Assembly (NCBI GenBank): GCA_029933125.1
Contig: JAOZOU010000007.1
Span: 62,001-126,000, forward strand
DNA: 64,000 nt
From: a bacterium
GTDB lineage: Bacteria > Arandabacterota > Arandabacteria > Arandabacterales > Arandabacteraceae
Direction of reading: 5' to 3'
Shown: in pieces, positions 48,106 to 56,903 of the stretch
Layout: each line of letters starts with the position of its first letter
Position numbering within the stretch: position 1 is the first letter of the stretch
Position numbers and translations under genes: made by a program
The notes under the pieces: generated by a model
What the model saw: only the letters and a program-made list of their open reading frames with translations
Databases searched by the model: none
What the model was told of the DNA's origin: nothing

Positions 48106-48247
48106 TAAAGGAGTTGCTGATCCAAACCGCGACGGATACGCCGGCATGACCGGTAGTCAATCCCACCGCTTTCATAGAAGGCGTCAGGGAAGACAGATCA
48201 GATGCATTTCGATTGATTTCGTCCCCGCGTCTCGGTTAGGCTGGTAT
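48106..48247 (+). repeat. 142-bp direct repeat, right copy, at the island edge
   Basis: Gap-free partner of 35521-35662, same orientation, about 87 percent identical. With the left copy it brackets 12.4 kb of accessory genes. Confidence 0.85.
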
Positions 48248-48396
48248 TGATTGGTGGCTGATGCGCCGATTTCAGGTTGGTAAGGCGAGGTGAAGCATGA
48301 GGGATGCGTTTGCGGTGTCTCGTTTTTTGGGCAGTATCCATGGGCCTCTGGGTGATTGATCAGGCGAAGAGGCGAAAGCGATAGGGAGAAGCCAAG

Positions 48397-48771
48397 ATGA
48401 GCGATACGCCAATCAACACATCAAAGAGCACAGCCAAGAGTCTCTGGCAGGAGTACCGCATCTATCGTGATCGTGTGGAGTTCGATACTCTATTCGGTTG
48501 CATGACGGTACCCTTTGAGCACATCGAGTCGGTTGAGGTTTCGGAGTCTGAGCTCAAAGGGCTCCTCAAGGGAGACTTGCATCTTAAGGGCTTCAGACCA
48601 GCTCTCAAGATTGATTGGGCCAACTTCCTCGAACATGTTGTACTTGACAAAGACCAGGGGCATATCCGACGGATACTCTTCACACCCCATGATCCTCATG
48701 AGTTCAAGAGAGCTCTCGATGAGGCACTTGCCAGATACCGATGCAAACAGGAGGGGAAGCCAGTTTCTTGA
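48397..48771 (+). CDS. Small PH-like domain protein, unknown
   Basis: 124 residues; ATG preceded by AGGGAGA. No signal or membrane segment. The order of strands (EYRIYRDRVEFDTLFG, VPFEHIESVEV, ALKIDWANFLEHVVL, IRRILFTPHDPHEFKRALDE with a final helix) looks like a bacterial PH-like domain. Such domains bind lipids or partner proteins. It stands alone between the island edge and the DUF4932 gene. Confidence 0.6.
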   Translation: MSDTPINTSKSTAKSLWQEYRIYRDRVEFDTLFGCMTVPFEHIESVEVSESELKGLLKGDLHLKGFRPALKIDWANFLEHVVLDKDQGHIRRILFTPHDPHEFKRALDEALARYRCKQEGKPVS

Positions 48772-49045
48772 TACTTAACAGGTGTCCTCGGAGTGACTCG
48801 TAACGGCCAGGTTATCTCGCTGACTGTCTCTCCGCCTGTTTCCCAGAACATCGTGGCTTGACGTTGACCCACCTGTACATCTGCAGTATCATCGATTTCG
48901 GCACAAGCGGAGTTTGTTAGAGATGGCACCGGAAAAACTGCGCCCTCCTTCTTCGAGCCGATGTCAGCATGGATTGATCATCCTTGCATGTTTGACTTTG
49001 CCGCTCACTCTGGCTGCACCGGCTGAGCCCGTCGGTCGTCTGCAA

Positions 49046-49062
49046 GTTTTTGGCTCCGACTC
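49046..49062 (-). repeat. Worn copy of the dispersed repeat at the DUF4932 gene end
   Basis: On the minus strand GAGTCGGAGCCAAAAAC, 9 nt past the stop codon of the DUF4932 gene. Another case of the repeat sitting at a gene end. Confidence 0.45.
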
Positions 49063-49071
49063 GTCTCATTC

Positions 49072-50772
49072 TCATCGAGCACCAGAAGGCAAGGACCAGG
49101 TGGCTTTGTTCTTCTCATATCTGCCACTTGCCAGCTTCTCATCACCGCGATAGACTACATAGTCCATGTCCCATTCGCCTGGGCCACCAACTTTCCAACC
49201 AGCGCCAATCAGATCTTCTGCTCTGTTCGTTACACACAGAGCAAAGGGCAGGCTCCTGTTGAATGGATTCGGCATGCAAGAGATCAAAAGGATTTCGTCA
49301 CCCTCATATCTTTCCGTGCCAAGTTCTATCACATCATCACCGAATCTAACGGGTAGGGGTATCTTGAGGCTTCTTAGAAACAAGTTATTCGTGGTGTTGC
49401 CGTAAACAAATCCAACCCTGTCCTGCCAGTCGATCCCCAAAGCTTCCTTGTCGGAGACAGTAATGAATTTCACTGGTGTGGCTGAAGAGAAGAAAGTAGC
49501 AAAGGCTTCGATGTCTTCCCTGATCTTCCCCATCAACTCATCTTCCATTGCAGTGGGATATATGAGATAGATCCGATCCGTCCGGGGGAATATGGAATTC
49601 AGAGGTCCCGCAAAGGTCGTCACGCTTTCAGGTAGGTCTTGGACTGAAACTTCGCTTAGCCTCATCGCAATGATAGGCACAAATTGATCGAATATTGGAT
49701 ATCTCCCCCGGTGAGTCTGGTAGGCAGTCAACAGACTATCGATATAGCCGATGTACCAGAATCCCTTTGCCTCCTGGTTGCGCGTTGCTCTGTCTGTGTT
49801 GAATTTTTCGTTGAGACTGGCGCGGATATGAATCTCACAGGCACGGACTATGTGCTCGTAGACAGCAATTCTCCAGCTCGGATAGGCCTGTCTTCGCATC
49901 ATCCCCTTGATGGGTTCGAACAGATGAGCCGATTTGTCAAACCTGTCGAAGTATTGGTCTACCAGGGGATTGACAAAAGAATGGCTCCATTCATGGAGTA
50001 TTATGCTTTCGAGGTAACCAAGACAGGCGAAGGTAGTGCGCTCACCCCTGAGTCCACAAGGTCCAAGCACGGCGTAAAGATCAAGTCCATCTTGAGTTGC
50101 TATCCCTGGGCCGTAGCCTCCCGCGAACAAAGGAGCAAGAATAACCCTGTAGCTCGCTGCTGGCTTACCGAAGAAATGCTCAATGGCTTGCACGTAGTTC
50201 TTGTCTGCAAGCAACGACTCCACTGTTGCCACATGACTACTGTAGAGGGTGCTGTGGGCCCGGTAGAACTTCATGAAATCTGTCTTACGGGCAAAATCCC
50301 TTAAGGCATCAGCTAGTTCTCTAAGAGGCTCTCTGCCACGGGCTCTCGTGATCAAATAGTCTGAATATGGGGTTTCCTGCACGAGCTCTGGAGGATCGCC
50401 ATGGTGTAGGATAAACCGAACCGGGGCATCGTGAGTGAATCCGGCTCTGATGAGGGATTCCACACATGCTATTGCCCTGTGGTGCTTGAACTCAGCGAAG
50501 TAGTCATCGATGTCACTCTTGTAGGAAGTCTTGCTCTTTATGTGTCCCCCGCTGGCCCAGGATGTGAAGTGCTGGACTATAGCCAGGAGCTCAATCCTCG
50601 GATCAACGGTGACACGAACCCTCTTCGCCGACGGTCCTCCTTCTTGATCCAGGGCACTTCCGGCGACGATTGGCTTTTCTCTGGCAGGAGAAGCGTCAGG
50701 TGCAACCCCCAGTAGTACCACTATTACTGCTAAACTTACAATCACAATCGACCTCACAGTGCAGCATTGCAT
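49072..50772 (-). CDS. DUF4932 putative exported metalloprotease-like protein
   Basis: 566 residues with a signal peptide (VRSIVIVSLAVIVVLLGVA). VDPRIELLAIVQHFTSWA and the later ESIILHEWSHSFVNPLVDQY fit DUF4932; HEWSH is a HExxH zinc site with a following acidic residue further on (ACEIHIRA region). A peptidase role in the periplasm or outside is inferred from the motif. It lies 107 nt downstream of the anti-sigma gene on the same strand, so it may belong to the ECF transcript. Confidence 0.75.
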   Translation of the reverse strand: MQCCTVRSIVIVSLAVIVVLLGVAPDASPAREKPIVAGSALDQEGGPSAKRVRVTVDPRIELLAIVQHFTSWASGGHIKSKTSYKSDIDDYFAEFKHHRAIACVESLIRAGFTHDAPVRFILHHGDPPELVQETPYSDYLITRARGREPLRELADALRDFARKTDFMKFYRAHSTLYSSHVATVESLLADKNYVQAIEHFFGKPAASYRVILAPLFAGGYGPGIATQDGLDLYAVLGPCGLRGERTTFACLGYLESIILHEWSHSFVNPLVDQYFDRFDKSAHLFEPIKGMMRRQAYPSWRIAVYEHIVRACEIHIRASLNEKFNTDRATRNQEAKGFWYIGYIDSLLTAYQTHRGRYPIFDQFVPIIAMRLSEVSVQDLPESVTTFAGPLNSIFPRTDRIYLIYPTAMEDELMGKIREDIEAFATFFSSATPVKFITVSDKEALGIDWQDRVGFVYGNTTNNLFLRSLKIPLPVRFGDDVIELGTERYEGDEILLISCMPNPFNRSLPFALCVTNRAEDLIGAGWKVGGPGEWDMDYVVYRGDEKLASGRYEKNKATWSLPSGAR

Positions 50773-50879
50773 TTCTTCCCCCTTTCCTTCGGAGTAGCTT
50801 CGGCAGGAAGGCTTAACCTGGGTCTACCTGGCTCAACCTGGCTCAACTACCGCTCTATCCCAGGGTCTCGCTGTGAACC

Positions 50880-51362
50880 TTATTGAATAGGGTTCCTGGA
50901 CTCTCGCCGGAAATGTGCAACCATCCAGGCCAAAGCAGCTACCATAAAGAGAAGCGAATATGCGACCACCCTCGGGGACATTACATGGGAAACTGCTGAG
51001 TCAACCCATCGATCGAGATCAAACCCGTTGACGAGATCGCAGAGCTTTTGAGACCAGTCTGCCAGGATAGGCACTGTAATTAGCAGGAGGCCCAGCGTTG
51101 CTACCGACACAGCGAGCCAAATCCATCTGCGAATGAACTCCTTCCTGGTCTGGCGTTTGTTCATGAAACTGACAGAATCCATGACCTCTGCTGTAACATC
51201 CACCGGAGCAATCTCGAGGTGGAGATCCCGGAGAGCCTCTTCGAGCTTGAGATCTCGAGCGAATCTCTTAGAGCACTCGGGGCAACTCTCGAGATGACGC
51301 CTGATAGCCTTTAGGTCTGGGGTATCATCATTTAGAACCCTTAATACGTCGGTGCACTTCAT
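50880..51362 (-). CDS. Anti-sigma factor with zinc-binding (zf-HC2) domain
   Basis: 160 residues. C3, H23, C27 and C30 (HLESCPECSK) form the anti-sigma zinc site, followed by a linker and two membrane helices (about 88-110 and 133-152). Known members hold their ECF sigma factor at the inner membrane until a signal releases it. Its start overlaps the sigma gene stop by 4 nt, the usual coupled pair. Confidence 0.88.
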   Translation of the reverse strand: MKCTDVLRVLNDDTPDLKAIRRHLESCPECSKRFARDLKLEEALRDLHLEIAPVDVTAEVMDSVSFMNKRQTRKEFIRRWIWLAVSVATLGLLLITVPILADWSQKLCDLVNGFDLDRWVDSAVSHVMSPRVVAYSLLFMVAALAWMVAHFRRESRNPIQ

Positions 51363-51946
51363 GAGCTTTCTCCAAGCATTTTCTTGAGTTTGTTCTTAGC
51401 ACGGAACAGTCTCACCTTTACGGTCGTTACAGGGATGTCGAGGATCTGGGCAATCTCGTCATAGGTGAGATCTTGATAGTACCTCAGGATGATAACCTCA
51501 CGGTATCGGTCGTCAAGGGTGGAAATCATTTCTCTAAGAGCTACACGAAGGGGGAGATCCGGCTGCGCCTTATGCGGCGCCTCGGAACGAGACCGACGTT
51601 CAATGTCGGCTCTCCGGATGATGTTCAGACAGTGGTTTCTACAAATGCGGTATAGCCACTGGCGAAGAGCGGAATCATTCCTGAGATAAGCAACGGCCTC
51701 ATATGCTGTCACGAAGACATCTTGCGTAGCATCTTTTGCGGCTTCGTCATTCTGGAGATATCCCCACGCCTGCCTGTAGACAAAGCCCTGGTAACGCTTC
51801 ACGATTTCACCAAAGGCATCATCGTCGCCACCCTTGGCGCGGGCGATGAGTTGCGAATCCGACAAGACCAGTCTCAATTGAATATGCTTAGCGGCTATTT
51901 TCACACCTGCCACGACAAGATTGACTAACTGAAAGACTTCCACCAT
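51359..51946 (-). CDS. ECF RNA polymerase sigma factor
   Basis: 195 residues. Region 2: FGEIVKRYQGFVYRQAWGYL and DATQDVFVTAYEAV; region 4: YREVIILRYYQDLTYDEIAQ with VTTVKVRLFRAKNKL as recognition helix. The ATG has AAGGTGG four bases upstream; the family start would be nearer SDSQLIARA, so a TTG there is an alternative. A promoter with TGTAAC and GTC 18 bp apart lies just upstream, and the same promoter faces the other way to the gene at 52117, so it most likely controls itself and that gene. Confidence 0.92.
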   Translation of the reverse strand: MVEVFQLVNLVVAGVKIAAKHIQLRLVLSDSQLIARAKGGDDDAFGEIVKRYQGFVYRQAWGYLQNDEAAKDATQDVFVTAYEAVAYLRNDSALRQWLYRICRNHCLNIIRRADIERRSRSEAPHKAQPDLPLRVALREMISTLDDRYREVIILRYYQDLTYDEIAQILDIPVTTVKVRLFRAKNKLKKMLGESS

Positions 51947-51977
51947 CTGCCACCTTCGAATATCCTTTCATCTTAGG

Positions 51978-52005
51978 TGACACTTAACGTAGCGGTTTTG
52001 TTACA
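51978..52005 (-). promoter_or_regulatory. ECF-type promoter of the sigma-anti-sigma operon
   Basis: Minus strand: TGTAACAAAAC, then GTCA with exactly 18 bases between TGTAAC and GTC. Same layout as the divergent promoter at 52047. Confidence 0.75.
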
Positions 52006-52046
52006 GAATACAATTTTGACATGCTGTCTTCATCTTTCGGTTCTGG

Positions 52047-52074
52047 TGTAACAAAACGAGTGCCTAATGGGTCA
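52047..52074 (+). promoter_or_regulatory. ECF-type promoter of the small membrane-protein gene
   Basis: TGTAACAAAAC (52047 on), 18 bases from TGTAAC to GTCA. It shares the first 11 bases, the spacing and GTCA with the divergent promoter, which marks them as a regulon pair. Confidence 0.75.
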
Positions 52075-52116
52075 TATAGGTGTGAACAATGCAAGAACAG
52101 GTGAAAGGAGAGGACA

Positions 52117-52470
52117 ATGCCTTTCTTTGGTCTCAGACTTACGCCGCTTCTCTTTATGGTAGTGGTGTTCTCTTTTGCTGCTGTCGTCGTCATAGCGATT
52201 ATCGCAGCGGGTGTGGTGAAGCACAGGAGGGAACTCGAGGCATATAAGAGTGCCATTGAAAAGGGATTGCCGCTTCGTGATCTGAAACTTGTCCGATCAC
52301 CTATTGCCACTCTTAAATCTGGACTGGTATGGCTGGCGATCGGCATAGGCTTGTTCATAGTCATCCTGGCAGAAGGTGGCACCAAGAGTCTTTCGATAAG
52401 CGCAATACCCACGCTCATAGGAGTTGCACTCATCTTATCGTATCTGGTCGAGAGGAAAGCAGTCAAGTAG
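52117..52470 (+). CDS. Small membrane protein (DUF6249-like) under ECF control
   Basis: 117 residues; AAAGGAGAGG before the ATG. Three membrane helices (LLFMVVVFSFAAVVVIAIIA; WLAIGIGLFIVILAE; AIPTLIGVALILSYLV) with a basic KHRRELEAYKSAIEKG loop, the pattern of DUF6249 proteins that often stand beside ECF sigma genes. Likely a membrane stress-response component; function unknown. Confidence 0.7.
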   Translation: MPFFGLRLTPLLFMVVVFSFAAVVVIAIIAAGVVKHRRELEAYKSAIEKGLPLRDLKLVRSPIATLKSGLVWLAIGIGLFIVILAEGGTKSLSISAIPTLIGVALILSYLVERKAVK

Positions 52471-52823
52471 AAGGAACTATGTGGCAATGGCGCTTTCGGT
52501 AGTGCTTGTTATCGGGCAGAGCACCAAGGATTGGTCATAGATCATCCCTGTAAGCCTTCCCAGCCTGTCAGACCTTTCCAACTCCCGCACCCCTACTGAA
52601 GTCTTTGGGTGATTGCCTGTTGTGCTCAGCCGAGCGTTGGTGTGCAATGGACGGTAAGGCGACCACAAACCTGGAGTCGGTGTGGGGGATCTTGCGGGCA
52701 ACTGGCCAGCCCCAAAGGATGCGAGAACGAGAAGCTCCTTCACGGTGGCACAAACCAAGGAGGGGCTCTGGGTGCGGAAAGGTGGCATTGGAGAAATCCG
52801 GGAATGGTTAGGGCGGTATACTT

Positions 52824-53037
52824 CCACTGAGAAGGGTTGTAGTTCGTTTGGATGGCTGGCTTATGAGGTTTTGGGCCTGCCTGTTCGCCTTTCATTGAGG
52901 ATCTTCCTCAGGGTGTGACTGGGACGATCCGTGATGTCCATCAGCTTGTGAATGTCGATCAACCATCGCCTTTCCGGGTCTTTCATGTCCAGCTGGAAGA
53001 TGGAGTGATCCGGCGAACACCCATTCGGAAATTCCTT
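52824..53037 (+). pseudogene. Remnant of the methylase 5' end (second island copy)
   Basis: In two frames it spells STEKGCSSFGWLAYEVLG and then TIRDVHQLVNVDQPSPFRVF with HVQLEDGVIRRTPIRKFL, matching residues about 15-87 of the intact methylase at 38040. One frameshift separates them and nothing of the gene follows. DNA identity is high across this stretch. The rest of 52471-52823 has no recognisable gene. Confidence 0.85.
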
Positions 53038-53111
53038 ATGTGCCTCGAGTCGGAAGCTTGCAACTCAGTCCGGGTACGATATATTGTTGTTCCCACAGGA
53101 GCGGTGATCAT

Positions 53112-53912
53112 ATGGCGCCAGAAATGGAGACGGATGCAGGATATAGAAGGTGCAATGAATCGACTCACTCGATGGAGCTCTTTGTTGCTGCAGCAATTCT
53201 TGCTCTGGTCGGCTCCCCCCTAACGACGGTGCTTTCGGGCAGTCCCAACTACTCTGCCCTTGTGCTCCTGCCCATAGCTCTTGTCTTCTGGAAGTTGGGT
53301 GGTGTGGATCGTAGGGAAATTGGGTTGATCCTTGGGAAGGCACGCTACTACTGGGCTGCCCTCGCCTATCCTGTCTTTGTGATGACAGTCCTTGTTGGCA
53401 TAGCTATGGCGTACTACGGAAAGCCCGTTGATCTTGACCCGGCTCACACCGCCTTTGTGATCATCATCAATTCTTTGATCGGCTCAGTTGGGGTTCTCTT
53501 GACTGAGGAAGGTTTCTTCCGAGGACTACTCTGGGGGCTTTCCTCAAAGACCGGCAAGACCCAACAGTACAGTCTCCTTATCACTGCACTTGTTTTCACT
53601 GCCTGGCATGTGTCGGTCGTGCGTCTTGAGTTCGGCCCGGGCTTTCCCTGTTATGGAATTCCCATCTACCTCGGGAATGTGTTTCTTCTTGGTCTCAACT
53701 GGGGGCTCCTGAGGCTCAGGTCAGGCTCGGTACTTGTTCCATCGATTTCACATGCCGTCTGGAATGCGCTTGCATACAAGTTCTTTGGTTTCGGCACTGA
53801 GACAGGGGTACTCGCCATATCCACCCCGCAGGTCTTCGGCCCCGAGCGCGGTGTGCTTGGCCTCGTTCTCAACGCCCTCTTCCTCCTCTGCATGCTTCGG
53901 TGTCGGAGCTGA
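53112..53912 (+). CDS. CPBP-family intramembrane metalloprotease
   Basis: 266 residues from ATG 53112 (CAGGAG about 11 bases upstream); ATGs at 53127 and 53172 are alternatives. About seven membrane helices. LTEEGFFRGLLWG is the EExxxR motif, FTAWHVSVV and SISHAVWNAL carry the two catalytic histidines. CPBP (Rce1/Abi) proteases occur in bacteriocin immunity and prenyl-protein processing. Its end RCRS-stop lies in a worn copy of the dispersed repeat (GGTGTCGGAGCTGA). It sits between two remnants of the duplicated island. Confidence 0.88.
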   Translation: MAPEMETDAGYRRCNESTHSMELFVAAAILALVGSPLTTVLSGSPNYSALVLLPIALVFWKLGGVDRREIGLILGKARYYWAALAYPVFVMTVLVGIAMAYYGKPVDLDPAHTAFVIIINSLIGSVGVLLTEEGFFRGLLWGLSSKTGKTQQYSLLITALVFTAWHVSVVRLEFGPGFPCYGIPIYLGNVFLLGLNWGLLRLRSGSVLVPSISHAVWNALAYKFFGFGTETGVLAISTPQVFGPERGVLGLVLNALFLLCMLRCRS

Positions 53913-54102
53913 GTTGTGGCAAGCTGCACAATTCGGCTCCGGTACCACTTTTTCTATGGAATATTTAGGGGATTGAAGTGGGGGTGGAATTGCTGGTAAG
54001 ATGCAACAAGGTAGAATTGTGGCAAAAGCTCAGGGCTGGATTGCCCTGAAGCTACTGAGGGAAATCTCCTCAAGCGAGTTCTTGTCAATCTGAGAGGCTG
54101 CT

Positions 54103-54501
54103 ATGCCGTCCGGGAAAGCACTCCATAATGTCAGACCTTCTGAGATAAGAGCCGCTGTTGAGGCTTTCAACGAAAGATACGGCGATATGGAGAAGGTGCT
54201 GTGGCATCTTTCGCGGGAAGCGGCTTGTGCCTTGCTCGCGAGGAGGAGATCACTGGCGATTGAGGTACTTGTCTGGACAATCAGAAGTTGGTGGGGAGTG
54301 CAGGGAGTAAGGAAAGAAACGAAAGCAATAGCGGCGGATACGCTTCTGCAACTTGACCGGAAGCCAGACTATTTCGGAAGAACTGTCGCTTTGGATGCTG
54401 AAAGCGATATATACCATCTGTTCTTGAACACCCACGTTCCGACAGTGTATTATTGCAGCCGGAATTTCATAGGCGACATGTCAAAAGATCGGGCTGCCTG
54501 A
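54103..54501 (+). pseudogene. Truncated copy of the HhH-like gene
   Basis: The first ~85 residues (EIRAAVEAFNERYGDMEKVL, IRSWWGVQGVRKETKAIAAD) match the intact protein at 36076; after that the frame loses similarity and stops at 133 residues, without the SKVLHWLMP half. Probably non-functional. Part of the decayed second island. Confidence 0.75.
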
Positions 54502-54524
54502 GTTCTTGCACTATTCGAGGGAAT

Positions 54525-55382
54525 ATGATGGAGATCGCGGTTTATCGCCGTAACGACTATGCCTCATTTGGGAGGCGGTTCCTGGCGGTTGCCCTGGATG
54601 GTCTTGTCATTGCGGTTTTGGATGTTCTGACGCTGGTCATCGCTGGCATCTTAAGGGCTCCAGTGGAGCCGCTTCAGGTTATCGTCCCGCTTTTCTACAT
54701 TTTTGTTTACAAGGCAGATGGTGGCGACACTATTGGCTACCGCCTGGCAGGGATCCGGATTGTTGCCGTAGATGGATCTGAGCCAAGATTCTGGCAAATG
54801 GTTGTGAGAGAAATATGTGCCATCCTTTCAGCAGTATTGTTTTTCGCCGGGATGATAGCAATGCTTTTCGACCATTATCATCAGACTTGGCATGACAGAG
54901 TCGCCGGAACATATGTCATCAAGAGGGGTGCGCAACCATTTTACACGTTCCGGACGGAAAGGGAAAGAATGGTAAACATTCCTGGTTTCATCAGACTAAG
55001 TGCTGTTTCCATTGCAATAATTGCTGTGCTTGTTGGTAGCATCTTCTATTTTATGCGGCGCCATCCGGCTTGTGCAGCCTCTGTCGCATTTATCAGACAA
55101 AATCCTCAAGTGGCTGAAATGGTTGGTGGTGAGATTGAGAAGACCAGATGTGTCAGCATAAAGACCCACACCAGGGGCGAGGCAGGTGAAGCAAGAGTCA
55201 TAATCCAGATTATTGGCAACAAGGGAGAGATCATGGTTCGCACGGAGCTGACCAAGTCCGGGCGATCCTGGAAAGTGATAAGGGCAAGTATTATTGGAGG
55301 TGATGAGGTCGAAGAGCTCGAGGTGGGGGAAGGAATGGCATGTGGTGACCGACCTGCTTTAGTAGCCTCAGCTGCCCTTTGA
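54525..55382 (+). CDS. RDD membrane protein fused to a Coa1/Tim21-like domain
   Basis: 285 residues from ATG 54525 (CGAGGG upstream). The N-terminal RDD domain has FGRRFLAVALDGLVIAVLDV, DTIGYRLAGIRIV and DHYHQTWHDRVAGTYVIK, with three helices. A fourth helix near residue 150 is followed by a 90-residue soluble part (VAFIRQNPQVAEMVGGEIEK ... GNKGEIMVRTELTKSGRSWK) like the Coa1/Tim21 domain of respiratory-assembly factors. RDD proteins are proposed ion or small-solute transporters. The fusion may link it to membrane-protein assembly; that is inference. Confidence 0.72.
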   Translation: MMEIAVYRRNDYASFGRRFLAVALDGLVIAVLDVLTLVIAGILRAPVEPLQVIVPLFYIFVYKADGGDTIGYRLAGIRIVAVDGSEPRFWQMVVREICAILSAVLFFAGMIAMLFDHYHQTWHDRVAGTYVIKRGAQPFYTFRTERERMVNIPGFIRLSAVSIAIIAVLVGSIFYFMRRHPACAASVAFIRQNPQVAEMVGGEIEKTRCVSIKTHTRGEAGEARVIIQIIGNKGEIMVRTELTKSGRSWKVIRASIIGGDEVEELEVGEGMACGDRPALVASAAL

Positions 55383-55922
55383 ACTACCTTCCAACTGACA
55401 TACCCGAGACATCCAATTCTAACCACTCCACGTGGATCACCCATGGAAATGGCTGTCAAGTACTTAGCATTTCCGTTGATCCGAGACTTTAAGATCATAT
55501 CGCCTTGTTCATACTCAAACTCCTTCTCAACGCATCCTTCCTTGCATCCTCATTCGAGGGTCTTGCCATGAGTCCCGATGGATCTCTCACAGTCAGTCAC
55601 CCATCCGTACTCTGCGGCACACTATACAATGGGACTCCAGCCTCTCAATCACCATGAGGACCTCTTGTGGGTCATGACCCCCTGGAGATGGCTGGAATCT
55701 GCCTGCTCTATGTCTCTGAAGGGCTCGTTACGCTTCAGCATGAAGTAGATCACCTTCAAGCTCCCTCTTGCCACAGCCGGAGTGATGGACTATACTGAGC
55801 ACGAGAAGCTTGCCTGCGATACCCTTGGGATGCGAGTCAGGACAGGAGAGTGATGGGGCAGCAGAGGGATAGAGCCTAAGTGAAGGTGTGAGGCATAGGA
55901 TCCAAAGGTCAAATCGGCAATC
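55383..55922. other. Intergenic, no gene recognised
   Basis: About 540 nt; short frames on both strands without family features. It may contain eroded coding sequence on the minus strand, but I cannot name it. Confidence 0.35.
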
Positions 55923-56363
55923 ATGACGAGATTCGCAATTCGTCAGGCAACTGGCAGCGACCTTGATAGCATCTTTACGTTTGACCATCTTGCCAGAGAA
56001 GACGCCCGCCATCGAGCCTTTGTCGAGCGTTCCGTGCGCGCAGGACATTGCTTTGTTGTCGAAACCCGAGATCAGGTTATCGGCTACGGTGTTTTCGAAC
56101 ATTCTTTCTATCAGCACGGCTTTGTTTCCATGCTTTACATTGCACCCGATTTAAGGAGACAGGGTGCTGGGTCGATGTTGATGAGACACTTCGAATCGAT
56201 TTGCCAGACGGACAGGCTCTTCACATCCACCAACCTATCGAATCTGCCCACGCAATCACTGCTTGCGAAGTTGGGGTACACGTTGAGCGGTGTCATTCAT
56301 CATCTTGACAGGAACGATCCCGAACTGGTTTACGTCAAATTCCTGAGACAGGATGGAAGCTAA
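55923..56363 (+). CDS. GNAT-family N-acetyltransferase
   Basis: 146 residues, normal for the fold. FAIRQATGSDLDSIFTFD opens the domain; SMLYIAPDLRRQGAGSMLM is motif A with the RRQGAG acetyl-CoA loop; QSLLAKLGYTLSG is the closing strand region. It transfers acetyl from acetyl-CoA to an unknown amine. Starts in a region with a weak ribosome site. The cupin gene follows 41 nt later. Confidence 0.85.
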   Translation: MTRFAIRQATGSDLDSIFTFDHLAREDARHRAFVERSVRAGHCFVVETRDQVIGYGVFEHSFYQHGFVSMLYIAPDLRRQGAGSMLMRHFESICQTDRLFTSTNLSNLPTQSLLAKLGYTLSGVIHHLDRNDPELVYVKFLRQDGS

Positions 56364-56404
56364 GCAGTCTGGTTTGCGGTGGTGACTTGAGGGGAGATTC
56401 CGAT

Positions 56405-56782
56405 ATGGCTCGAGACAAAATTGCGTACCTTATCAACCCGACTGAGGCTCCGTGCCTGGTGCAGATGCCCGTGCTTGAAACGGCCATCCTTACAGGGCTT
56501 CGTGGCGAGAGGATGATGATGGTTCTCAATACCACACTACCGGGGCACACGGTACCGCTACATTCGCATCCACATGAACAGATCGGAATGGTCTATGCTG
56601 GCAAAGCCATGCTCCGCATTGGTGATGAGGAGCGGGTTGTTGAGAAGGGCGACTTTATTGCATCCCTACAAATGTTCCACACAGCGATACCTGCGTTGGG
56701 GATGAGCCTTTTGTGATGCTCGATATTCTTCTATCCAGTGCGTGAAGATTTCATTGAGAAACCCAACCAGGCATCGGCCTAG
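56405..56782 (+). pseudogene. Cupin-domain gene, frameshifted near its end
   Basis: ATG 56405 has GGGGAG nearby. The cupin motif HSHPHEQIGMVYAG is intact. At FHTAIPALG the frame leaves the family and stops at 56716. One base later the expected continuation DEPFVMLDI appears, and after another one-base shift FYPVREDFIEK up to a stop at 56780-56782. Two single-base changes thus break the last ~35 residues. Either the gene is decaying or the assembly has two indels here. Confidence 0.65.
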
Positions 56783-56903
56783 GGATAGGAATTGTGCGTC
56801 AGTGATCCGAACCGTGGCAACTGGCGATTGAAACAGCGACAGTCACCGATACATCCTCTGTGCAAGCTTGATGATTCGACTCGCCTCTTGTAGAATGCAG
56901 GCG

